NCBI GenBank assembly: GCA_021823825.1
Contig: JAKANJ010000038.1
Coordinates: 1 to 5,467 of the forward strand
Direction: 5' to 3'
Length of the DNA stretch: 5,467 nucleotides
From: a bacterium
GTDB lineage: Bacteria > Patescibacteriota > Minisyncoccia > Phycocordibacterales > UBA1550
A program made the translations under genes and the position numbers. The notes under the pieces were generated by a model that made no database searches, was not told the DNA's origin, and saw nothing but the letters and a program-made list of their open reading frames with translations. Shown piece by piece: positions 1 through 5,384 of the stretch (the first letter of the stretch is position 1; the number at the start of each line of letters is the position of its first letter).

Positions 1-498
1 GATCTTTGGAGGGAGTGTTATTTCATAAAGTCGCATGCGAAGTGCACGGAAAAGTATCCGCTCCTTAGAGAATTTCATCGCAATACTTTCATCAGTAAGA
101 AACTGCACTAGAAAACGATGAAAATCATCTTCAATGTGCGGGTTATTTAGTTTTCCAAGAATCTCAAGGGTGTTTTTGATGCCATGTTGCATCATTATTC
201 CGACCAAGCGGTCAATGGTTTCGCTGTGGTCTTTACCCATCTTGAGGACGTGCTCTTCAATCTCCTGCGCCTTGAGCTGGTATCCAGGGACAAGGACTTG
301 TTCTGGAGATGCTGCATGGTATTCAACAATTTTTTCTTGTGCTATGGCAGGGCGCTCAATATGTTGCTCGCTTTTTGCAACCGACTTCTCTTGTTCTGCA
401 ATTTGTGCTCTCAGGTAAGCAATCTCCTCATGAGGTGACGAGAACTTTCCATCCGTTCGAGCGGGAGCACCTTCGTTTCTTGAACCAAATAATGACAT
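1..498 (-). CDS. Uncharacterised protein, N-terminal 166 residues (runs off window)
   Basis: This reading frame begins with ATG at 498-496 and stays open for 166 codons to the window edge, so the C-terminus is missing. I do not recognise the family. Residues 1-22 are polar and probably disordered. Residues 23-58 are rich in Glu, Gln, Lys and Ala (beginning HEEIAYLRAQIAEQEK) and look like a coiled coil. A short Pro/Gly break near 65-72 is followed by a charged, helical-looking stretch (74-166) containing NPHIEDDFHRFLVQFL at 119-134. There is no signal peptide or membrane segment in the visible part. The gene lies directly downstream of the map terminator and has a -10-like hexamer just before its ATG, so it is probably its own transcription unit. 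Sustained minus-strand openness and protein-like composition support it as real. It may be a CPR-restricted conserved protein, but that is only an impression. Confidence 0.75.
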   Translation of the reverse strand, partial: MSLFGSRNEGAPARTDGKFSSPHEEIAYLRAQIAEQEKSVAKSEQHIERPAIAQEKIVEYHAASPEQVLVPGYQLKAQEIEEHVLKMGKDHSETIDRLVGIMMQHGIKNTLEILGKLNNPHIEDDFHRFLVQFLTDESIAMKFSKERILFRALRMRLYEITLPPKI

Positions 499-505
499 AT
501 AGAAA

Positions 506-516
506 AGTATATCATA
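506..516 (-). promoter_or_regulatory. Candidate -10 element(s) for the uncharacterised gene
   Basis: Reading the minus strand, TATGAT (516-511) and TATACT (511-506) overlap by one base, and each matches the TATAAT consensus at five of six positions. TATACT ends 7 bases before the ATG at 498, so transcription from it would begin at or next to the start codon and give a leaderless message. No convincing -35 is present; the region where it would lie overlaps the map terminator stem. This is a pattern match only. Confidence 0.4.
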
Positions 517-523
517 CTGACAC

Positions 524-566
524 AAAAAGAGCCTCGCCCGGCTCTCTTTGGAACGGGCGAGGCTCT
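524..566 (-). terminator. Rho-independent terminator after map
   Basis: A perfect 13-bp GC-rich stem pairs 528-540 (AGAGCCTCGCCCG) with 554-566, around a 13-base loop at 541-553. On the minus strand the stem is followed by a T run (528-524). It begins 17 bases past the map stop codon and ends 25 bases before the start of the next gene. Stem strength, the T run and position all fit an intrinsic terminator for transcripts reading through adk-map. Confidence 0.9.
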
Positions 567-583
567 GTTCTTATACAAAAGAC

Positions 584-1357
584 TTATCGCTTGGTTAAAA
601 TTTCGGGTGCGCCATCGGTGATAAGAATAGTGTGTTCAAAATGCGCTGAGCGCTTGTGGTCACGTGTTACAAACGTATATCCGTCAGGCATAAGTTTTAT
701 ATACCGAGTGCCTTCGTTCACAATAGGCTCAAGAGCAAGGATCATCCCGGGCTTCAAGCGCATCCCCTGGCCACGCTCTCCGTAATTTGCGATATGGGGG
801 TCCTCATGCTGTTGATACCCTACGCCATGACCTCCCAACTCTTCGACAATTACAAACCCGTGTTCTTTCACATATTTTTCAACAGCAAAGCCAATGTCGC
901 CGATTGTCTTGCCCGCCCGAGCAGCATCAATACCAACTGAAAGAGATGCCTCTGTCACCTGAATAAGTTTTTTCGCTGCCTCGTCAATCTTGCCCACTGG
1001 TACCGTTAGCGCTGAATCGGTATAAAGCCCTTTATGCTGTATGCCGGTATCAATACCTATAATATCCCCCTCGAGAAGAACGCGATCGCTCGCAATCCCA
1101 TGAACTATTTCGTCATTAACAGAGACACACAGTGATGATGGATAGGGAGTGCGCGCACCCTCTGGTGTATAGTTCAAAAAAGCGGGTATGTCCCCTCCTT
1201 CGCGCATAAGCTTCTCAGCGAGGGTATCAAGCTCTCGCGTTGTTACGCCAGGCTTGATTGCCGCTTCCAGTGTACTCAAAATAAACGCAAGACGTTTGCC
1301 TCCCTCGCGTATAATTTCAATTTCCTCTGCAGTTTTTATAAATCCTTGTTTTTTCAA
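584..1357 (-). CDS. map: Methionine aminopeptidase, type I (TTG start)
   Basis: This cytosolic metalloenzyme removes the initiator methionine from new proteins. The 257-residue product matches the usual size of the short type I form. The expected dinuclear metal ligands are all visible: Asp103 (GIDTG), Asp114 (YTDSA), His177 (GGHGVG), Glu210 (LALEP) and Glu241 (HFEHT). The catalytic-site histidines His86 (VHGI) and His184 (QQHEDP) are also present. No N-terminal zinc-finger or SH3-binding extension is seen. The start is TTG at 1357-1355: the family-typical beginning (FIKTAEEIEIIREGG) follows at once, and the next in-frame Met is residue 51, inside the catalytic fold. The TTG lies two bases after the adk stop (TAATTTTG) and has no Shine-Dalgarno site, so translation probably depends on coupling to adk. 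A terminator follows the stop codon. Confidence 0.97.
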   Translation of the reverse strand: MKKQGFIKTAEEIEIIREGGKRLAFILSTLEAAIKPGVTTRELDTLAEKLMREGGDIPAFLNYTPEGARTPYPSSLCVSVNDEIVHGIASDRVLLEGDIIGIDTGIQHKGLYTDSALTVPVGKIDEAAKKLIQVTEASLSVGIDAARAGKTIGDIGFAVEKYVKEHGFVIVEELGGHGVGYQQHEDPHIANYGERGQGMRLKPGMILALEPIVNEGTRYIKLMPDGYTFVTRDHKRSAHFEHTILITDGAPEILTKR

Positions 1358-1359
1358 AA

Positions 1360-1953
1360 TTAGTTTAAGTTAAGTGCTGTGATAATGTCCTGGAACACCT
1401 CCGCAGGTGTTTGCTCGCCATTAATGTCTAGAAAACGATAATCAGAATTGTCACGATAATAATTAATGGCGGGGACAACATCATTCTCGTACCAAGAGAG
1501 GCGCTTGTTCACAACCTCTGGGTTGAGATCATCCGTGCGCCCGCGCCCCTGAAGTCGTGCTTCCGCCCACTCACGTGAAACATTGAGGTATATAACTGCA
1601 GGATTTTTGCGCTCATAAAAAGGAAGAGCGGTAGAAAGCATCTGCGCTTCTCCAAGAGAACGCGGAGTTCCATCAAAAACGATATGCTCATTGCCCTTTA
1701 GCTCTCCAATAAAAAGCCCTGCCCACACCCACACGGCAAGAAACTCTGGCTGTCTGCCACCCGCATGGTTTACTGCTCGAGCACGCTCCCACGTATACCC
1801 TTCGTTTTTGACGAACTCACGAAAATGAGCCCCCGTTTCTATATACAACGTAGGAGTCTCTGGATATTTTTCCTTTAGAAACTTCTGTAAATTTGCCGAC
1901 TGGACACCTTTCCCCGCCCCCGAGCGTCCGATGAAAATAACGGTTTGCAACAT
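1360..1953 (-). CDS. adk: Adenylate kinase-like nucleoside monophosphate kinase
   Basis: Adenylate kinase interconverts ATP and AMP with two ADP in the cytosol. The 197-residue product has the family layout: a P-loop at 9-16 (GRSGAGKG, Lys15), an NMP-site motif at 40-45 (TGAHFR), a DGTPR motif at 94-98 in place of the usual DGFPR, and a short LID (GRGRTDD, 136-142) followed by R151-L and P161. The LID is the short type without a zinc-binding insert. It is divergent: the P-loop has Arg-Ser where Pro is common, Phe of DGFPR is Thr96, and the position of the AMP-base-contacting Gln of E. coli Adk appears to be Glu102. Nucleotide preference could therefore differ, but position after secY and before map is the classic adk place. 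The ATG at 1953 is secure because an in-frame TAA lies three codons upstream. There is no Shine-Dalgarno site. Confidence 0.9.
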   Translation of the reverse strand: MLQTVIFIGRSGAGKGVQSANLQKFLKEKYPETPTLYIETGAHFREFVKNEGYTWERARAVNHAGGRQPEFLAVWVWAGLFIGELKGNEHIVFDGTPRSLGEAQMLSTALPFYERKNPAVIYLNVSREWAEARLQGRGRTDDLNPEVVNKRLSWYENDVVPAINYYRDNSDYRFLDINGEQTPAEVFQDIITALNLN

Positions 1954-1959
1954 AGGGAG

Positions 1960-1988
1960 AGTTTACCAGGGAAATCAGTAAAATACAA
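1960..1988 (-). promoter_or_regulatory. Candidate adk promoter (extended -10, weak -35)
   Basis: On the minus strand TGGTAAACT (1968-1960) reads as an extended -10 (TGn plus TAAACT, four of six matches to TATAAT). Seventeen bases upstream is TTGTAT (1988-1983), a weak -35 with three of six matches, lying inside the secY terminator arm. The -10 ends 6 bases before the adk ATG, so the transcript would be leaderless or nearly so. It is proposed because a strong hairpin separates secY from adk. Sequence match only. Confidence 0.35.
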
Positions 1989-2027
1989 AGGGGCGCAAAA
2001 TAGTTATTTTGCGCCCCTTTGTATTTT
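1980..2027 (-). terminator. Hairpin terminator after secY (end of spc operon)
   Basis: Bases 1980-2002 and 2005-2027 are perfect 23-base inverted repeats. Allowing for a real loop, this gives a 22-bp stem with an AACT tetraloop on the minus strand. The stem centre is GC-rich (GGGGCGC) and both ends are A/T tracts, so it could terminate from either direction; on the minus strand the descending arm ends in GTATTTT. It starts 4 bases past the secY stop and ends 26 bases before the adk start. The T run is interrupted, so partial readthrough into adk-map is possible. Confidence 0.85.
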
Positions 2028-2031
2028 TAAA

Positions 2032-3303
2032 TTAGTATTCGCGCATCGTTACTTGAGCGTTTATTTTATCAATAAGCTCAATAACAACCGAAACAACGAT
2101 CAGCAACGCAGTACCTCCGATGGTAAGGCTGGGGATATTCGTAAGAGCCTGCATAATAAGCGGCAACACGGCAATCATTCCAAGGAACACAGCTCCAGAA
2201 AGCGTAACCCGCGTCAAAATCTTTGAGAGATATTCTGCAGTATGGGTTCCTGGACGAATTCCTGGTATGAAAGCACCATTTTTCTGTAGGTTGTTTGAAA
2301 TTGCCTCAGGGTCAAAAGTAACAGCTGTATAAAAATACGTAAAGATAAACACCAGAATAAAGTACAGCACGCCATTGACCCAACCGTTTGAAATAATTTT
2401 CTGGATGAACAACAAGACGGCCTGTACATTCCCGTGTGCAACCGCAGCCCACGCATTAGTAATCACGGTTGGGAACATTAAGAGGGAGATCGCAAAAATG
2501 ATAGGGATCACTCCTGCTTGGTTTACGCGCAATGGCAAATACGTTGATTCACCTCCGGTAACACGATTACCATGAACTTGTTTAGCGTAAGTAATTGGCA
2601 CAGGCCTCTCAGCTTCTGTCATGTAAACGACCGCTGCAATAATTACAAGCGTTGCGACAAGAGCCCCAATGTACACAGGGATTTGTGAAACATCAAAAGT
2701 GTATGCGAGCTGACCAAGCGTTGCGGGAATACGAGAAACAATTCCCGAGAAGATAATGAGAGAGATACCATTTCCAATACCAAATTCTGTAATGAGCTCG
2801 CCAATCCACATGAGCAACATTGAGCCTCCCGTCACAATAATAACGTTGAGAAGCATCTGCATCGGAGTCAGCGTGAGAAGGACACCCTGTTTTTCAAGGT
2901 AGATAATGAGTCCAAAACCCTGTACGAGTGCCAAAGGAACGGTGAGAAGGCGTGAATATTGCGTAATTTTACGGCGGCCGATCTCACCCTCGTCGTTGGT
3001 CATCGCCTTAATTCTTGGCGACATCATTTGCAAAAGCTGAATAATAATTGACCCCGTGATATATGGACCGACTCCAAGCATTACAATAGAAATTGCTGAA
3101 AGGCCACCACCCGTAATCAAGTTCAAGAAGCCAAGGGCTTGGTTGTTCGCAAGAAGCGCTGTAAGGTTCTGGCCGGCTGCTGCAGGAATGGGGATATTCG
3201 CAAGAAGACGGAACACTGCAAGAGCGCCGAGCAAAAAGAGAACCCTGCGACGGAGGCTCTCGTCTTCAAAAATCATTTTAATTTTACGAACAAATGTTTC
3301 CAT
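2032..3303 (-). CDS. secY: Protein translocase subunit SecY
   Basis: SecY forms the protein-conducting channel of the Sec translocon, with SecE and SecG, and takes substrates from SecA or the ribosome. The 423-residue product shows about ten hydrophobic segments, near 20-37, 73-95, 115-136, 147-168, 177-195, 208-228, 263-285, 310-330, 366-386 and 396-412. Family landmarks are visible: the RKITQYSR region (111-118), the TM4-TM5 signature GGSMLLMWIGELITEFGIGNG at 159-179, the cytoplasmic loop with ERPVPITYAKQ (232-242), and the C5 loop FIPGIRPGTHTAEYL (345-359) with its conserved Arg350, important for SecA-driven export in E. coli. The start is ATG at 3303 (METFVRKIKMIF); a 23-residue upstream extension of the open frame is only the rplO 3' end in another frame. 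The gene begins 8 bases after the rplO stop, without a Shine-Dalgarno site. Confidence 0.98.
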   Translation of the reverse strand: METFVRKIKMIFEDESLRRRVLFLLGALAVFRLLANIPIPAAAGQNLTALLANNQALGFLNLITGGGLSAISIVMLGVGPYITGSIIIQLLQMMSPRIKAMTNDEGEIGRRKITQYSRLLTVPLALVQGFGLIIYLEKQGVLLTLTPMQMLLNVIIVTGGSMLLMWIGELITEFGIGNGISLIIFSGIVSRIPATLGQLAYTFDVSQIPVYIGALVATLVIIAAVVYMTEAERPVPITYAKQVHGNRVTGGESTYLPLRVNQAGVIPIIFAISLLMFPTVITNAWAAVAHGNVQAVLLFIQKIISNGWVNGVLYFILVFIFTYFYTAVTFDPEAISNNLQKNGAFIPGIRPGTHTAEYLSKILTRVTLSGAVFLGMIAVLPLIMQALTNIPSLTIGGTALLIVVSVVIELIDKINAQVTMREY

Positions 3304-3311
3304 ATGGTTAT

Positions 3312-3758
3312 TTATCGCACAGAACCACCGGCCTTTTCTATTGCTGCTTTTGCGCTCGCTGAAACCGCACACCCTCGCACATCAAGTTTTTTGTCTAGCT
3401 CTCCTTTTCCGAGGATTTTAACCGTAGGGATATTATTTCCAATTTTCTCAATAACCTCATTCGCAATAAGTGTCTTTGGGGTTACTTGTGACCCTGTAGT
3501 AAACACTTCGTTCAAAACGCCGATATTCAATACTACGGTATTCGCAAAAGGCGTAGAATAACGATTACGTGAAACACCTTCTCCGCGACGCTTCGGAAGT
3601 TTCTTGATAACATCACGAATTGCAGGTCGAATGCGATGCCCGGCGCGAGCCTTTTGACCCTTAGTACCACGACCAGAGGTCTTTCCACGTTTTCCTCCAC
3701 GACCAACAACCTTCTTCGTTGCTCGTTTTGTTTTTTGTTTTAGTTCGTGTATCTGCAT
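3312..3758 (-). CDS. rplO: 50S ribosomal protein L15 (uL15)
   Basis: L15 is a late-assembling 23S rRNA-binding protein of the large subunit. The 148-residue product is of normal length. Its basic, Gly-rich N-terminal tail (residues 1-40, with VVGRGGKRGKTSGRG then TKGQKARAG) threads into rRNA in known ribosomes, and the globular C-terminal domain includes KILGKGELDKKLDVRG near 113-128 and ends in AIEKAGGSVR. Compared with E. coli L15 the GRGIGSGxGKT loop appears two residues shorter. The ATG at 3758 follows rpsE after 41 bases, the longest gap among the ribosomal genes here and the place where rpmD sits in most bacteria. An AGGA 19 bases before the ATG is too distant to act as a normal ribosome-binding site. 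Confidence 0.97.
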   Translation of the reverse strand: MQIHELKQKTKRATKKVVGRGGKRGKTSGRGTKGQKARAGHRIRPAIRDVIKKLPKRRGEGVSRNRYSTPFANTVVLNIGVLNEVFTTGSQVTPKTLIANEVIEKIGNNIPTVKILGKGELDKKLDVRGCAVSASAKAAIEKAGGSVR

Positions 3759-3799
3759 AGTCGTATATTTATTGAATTCCTGTTCTCGTAAATTTTATA

Positions 3800-4471
3800 T
3801 TATGCCTCTGCCTTTTTCGCCTGAATCTTTTGAGCGCGAAGTTTACCAAGGGCTTTTACGGCTGCACGCGCAATGTTAAGTTTATTTTTTGAACCTGAAA
3901 GAATTTTTGCGCGTACGTTTTTTACTCCTGCAAGTTCCAAAACATTTCGCACCGCACTTCCGGCAACCATTCCGCGGCCAGGCGCTGGCATGATAATAAC
4001 ACGTGCGCTTGCGTCTTTTGCCTCTACTTCGTGAGGAATCATCATCGTATTTGTCAGGCGCAATTTAATCATTTCCTTCTTTGCGCTCTTTGTTGCCTTT
4101 TCAATAGCAGTTGCAGTGTCCGCAGCCTTGCCAACACCAACGCCAACTGAGCCTTTTCCGTTTCCTGCAACTAGTGCAACCGAGAAAGAAAAACGGCGAC
4201 CACCGGCGACCACGCGGGTCACACGACGGATTTGGATCATTTTTGTATCAAACTCTGGGCGAGTTCTCTCAAACCCACCACGGCCACCGCGTGAAGCCCC
4301 AGGACCCCCTCTCTGCCCACCCGAGCCACCGCGTGTGTTAGCACCACCACCTCGAGAACCACCATGCCCTGTTCCACTTCCTCCGCGTGACCCAAAAGAT
4401 GGACGGGGAGAACGTGCTACGGGAGCCTCTGCTCCTGCTGGTGTTTTTTCTGTTGTCGTGTTTTCTGTCAT
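3800..4471 (-). CDS. rpsE: 30S ribosomal protein S5 (uS5) with RGG-rich N-terminal extension
   Basis: S5 binds 16S rRNA near the decoding centre and helps set translational accuracy. The product has 223 residues, about 55 more than E. coli S5. The conserved core begins near residue 72 (PEFDTKMIQIRRVTRVVAGGRRFSFSVA) and includes the dsRBD-like domain through about 140 and the C-terminal domain with PAPGRGMVAGSAVRNVLELAGVKNV near 162-186. Residues 1-25 are polar (Thr/Glu/Ala/Pro). Residues 26-70 are Gly/Arg/Ser-rich with six RGG tripeptides at 29, 40, 47, 54, 61 and 64, four of them exactly seven residues apart. The extension is in frame with no internal Met before residue 78, and starting at 78 would cut into the core, so ATG 4471 is preferred. 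It starts 9 bases after the rplR stop, in A/T-rich sequence without a Shine-Dalgarno site. Confidence 0.97.
   Translation of the reverse strand: MTENTTTEKTPAGAEAPVARSPRPSFGSRGGSGTGHGGSRGGGANTRGGSGGQRGGPGASRGGRGGFERTRPEFDTKMIQIRRVTRVVAGGRRFSFSVALVAGNGKGSVGVGVGKAADTATAIEKATKSAKKEMIKLRLTNTMMIPHEVEAKDASARVIIMPAPGRGMVAGSAVRNVLELAGVKNVRAKILSGSKNKLNIARAAVKALGKLRAQKIQAKKAEA
4274..4357 (-). repeat. Four imperfect 21-bp in-frame repeats encoding RGG heptads in rpsE
   Basis: These bases encode S5 residues 39-66, which split into four seven-residue units: SRGGGAN, TRGGSGG, QRGGPGA and SRGGRGG. The Arg codons differ between units (CGA, CGC, AGA, CGC), as do the Gly codons. The DNA is therefore not a fresh tandem duplication, and the protein pattern is more regular than the DNA. 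Confidence 0.75.
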
Positions 4472-4480
4472 AATAATATA

Positions 4481-4831
4481 TTAAAAGACTAACCCACCTT
4501 CGCGCGCGCCGTCAGCAAATGCACGCACGCGTCCAGTGTAAATAAATCCTCCGCGATCAAATACTACCGAGGTGATACCTTTAGCTTTTGCAGCTTTTGC
4601 AAGTGCGATACCTGCAAGTTTTGAGCGCTCTGTCTTTGTCTTTCCTTTGAGCCCCATGTCTGATGATGCAACAAGCGTAACGCCCTTAGTATCATCAATA
4701 AGCTGAGCATAGAAGTACGTAAGCGACTTGAAGATTGCCAAGCGAGGACGTGTTGCTGTTCCCGAGACTTTTGCACGAATACGACGATGGCGTCGTGTGC
4801 GTTGTTCGTTTTTTGTAAGTTTGATAGTCAT
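4481..4831 (-). CDS. rplR: 50S ribosomal protein L18 (uL18)
   Basis: L18 binds 5S rRNA and helps dock it onto the large subunit. The 116-residue product is of standard length. It has a very basic N-terminal segment (NEQRTRRHRRIRAKVSGT, 8-25), then RPRLAIFKS (28-36) leading into the core, and the highly conserved C-terminal block VFDRGGFIYTGRVRAFADGA at 90-109 ending GLVF. The ATG at 4831 lies 9 bases after the rplF stop, in the A/T-rich sequence ATAAAATATC, with no Shine-Dalgarno site; coupling to rplF translation is likely. I see nothing unusual in the protein. Confidence 0.98.
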   Translation of the reverse strand: MTIKLTKNEQRTRRHRRIRAKVSGTATRPRLAIFKSLTYFYAQLIDDTKGVTLVASSDMGLKGKTKTERSKLAGIALAKAAKAKGITSVVFDRGGFIYTGRVRAFADGAREGGLVF

Positions 4832-4840
4832 GATATTTTA

Positions 4841-5374
4841 TTATGCGGACTTTTTACCCTGCTTACGACGAACGACCTCATCAGAGTAACGAATTCCTTT
4901 TCCTTTGTATGGCTCAGGTTTCTTTTTCGCACGGATTTGTGCAGCAAACTGACCAAGTGATTCTTTGTTTATTGAAGTAAGGGTGATTATGTTTTTTTCA
5001 ACCAAAGCCTTCACATCTTTAGGGATCTCCATTGGAACTTTATGTGAGAAACCGAGGCTAAATACGAGTACTGCGCCCTGAGGCTCAACTTTGTATCCAA
5101 CGCCTTCAATAATGAGCTTTTTTTCAAAAGCCTTATTGACTCCCGCAACCATGTTCACGAGGTGTGAGGCATAAGTACCCCAGAGTGCTTTCGCATCCTT
5201 TGAGTTATTCTTTGGCGTAAAAACTATCTGGTCTCCTTCAATCTTGATGTCGATGGGACCTGAAAAATCACGTGTTAGCTCGCCGAGGGGACCTTTCACC
5301 GTAAACACAGTGCCATTTTGAGTGACTGTTGTACCAGTTGAGATTGTTACGCCTTTTTTTCCTATTCTTGACAT
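4841..5374 (-). CDS. rplF: 50S ribosomal protein L6 (uL6)
   Basis: L6 binds 23S rRNA near the factor-binding region of the large subunit. The 177-residue product matches the family length and contains both L6 repeats. Visible landmarks are the N-terminus MSRIGKKGVTI, the VKGPLGELTRDF segment (27-37), IEGVGYKVEPQG (89-100) and the C-terminal signature PEPYKGKGIRY at 153-163. The start is ATG at 5374, where the family-typical SRIGKK begins. The open frame extends 22 codons further upstream only because it overlaps the rpsH 3' end in another frame. The gap to rpsH is 10 bases (AATAATACTTATATG context) and has no Shine-Dalgarno site. Confidence 0.98.
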   Translation of the reverse strand: MSRIGKKGVTISTGTTVTQNGTVFTVKGPLGELTRDFSGPIDIKIEGDQIVFTPKNNSKDAKALWGTYASHLVNMVAGVNKAFEKKLIIEGVGYKVEPQGAVLVFSLGFSHKVPMEIPKDVKALVEKNIITLTSINKESLGQFAAQIRAKKKPEPYKGKGIRYSDEVVRRKQGKKSA

Positions 5375-5384
5375 ATAAGTATTA

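Noticed and set aside
309..785. Plus-strand open frame of 158 codons
   Set aside because: It runs antisense through the start of the unknown gene, the terminator stem and the end of map; the composition is not protein-like and the minus-strand genes explain the region.
1509..1691. Minus-strand 60-codon frame inside adk
   Set aside because: It is an alternate frame within a well-supported gene, with no start context of its own.
3304..3372. 23-codon upstream extension of secY
   Set aside because: It overlaps the rplO 3' end in another frame and would put a polar Cys/Arg-rich leader before a normal SecY N-terminus.
3139..3561. Plus-strand open frame of 140 codons
   Set aside because: It is antisense to secY and rplO, both secure genes, and has no family-like features.
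3759..3799. A degraded rpmD or a hidden small gene between rpsE and rplO
   Set aside because: Forty-one bases are too few, and no L30-like residues are visible on either strand.
4274..4357. A CRISPR-like or recent minisatellite array in rpsE
   Set aside because: The 21-base units are imperfect, have no spacers, stay in frame and vary at synonymous positions, so they are part of the protein-coding RGG tail.
4116..4484. Plus-strand open frame of 122 codons, rich in Pro and Arg
   Set aside because: It is the antisense shadow of the Gly/Arg-rich rpsE N-terminus, where GC-rich codons suppress stops on the other strand.
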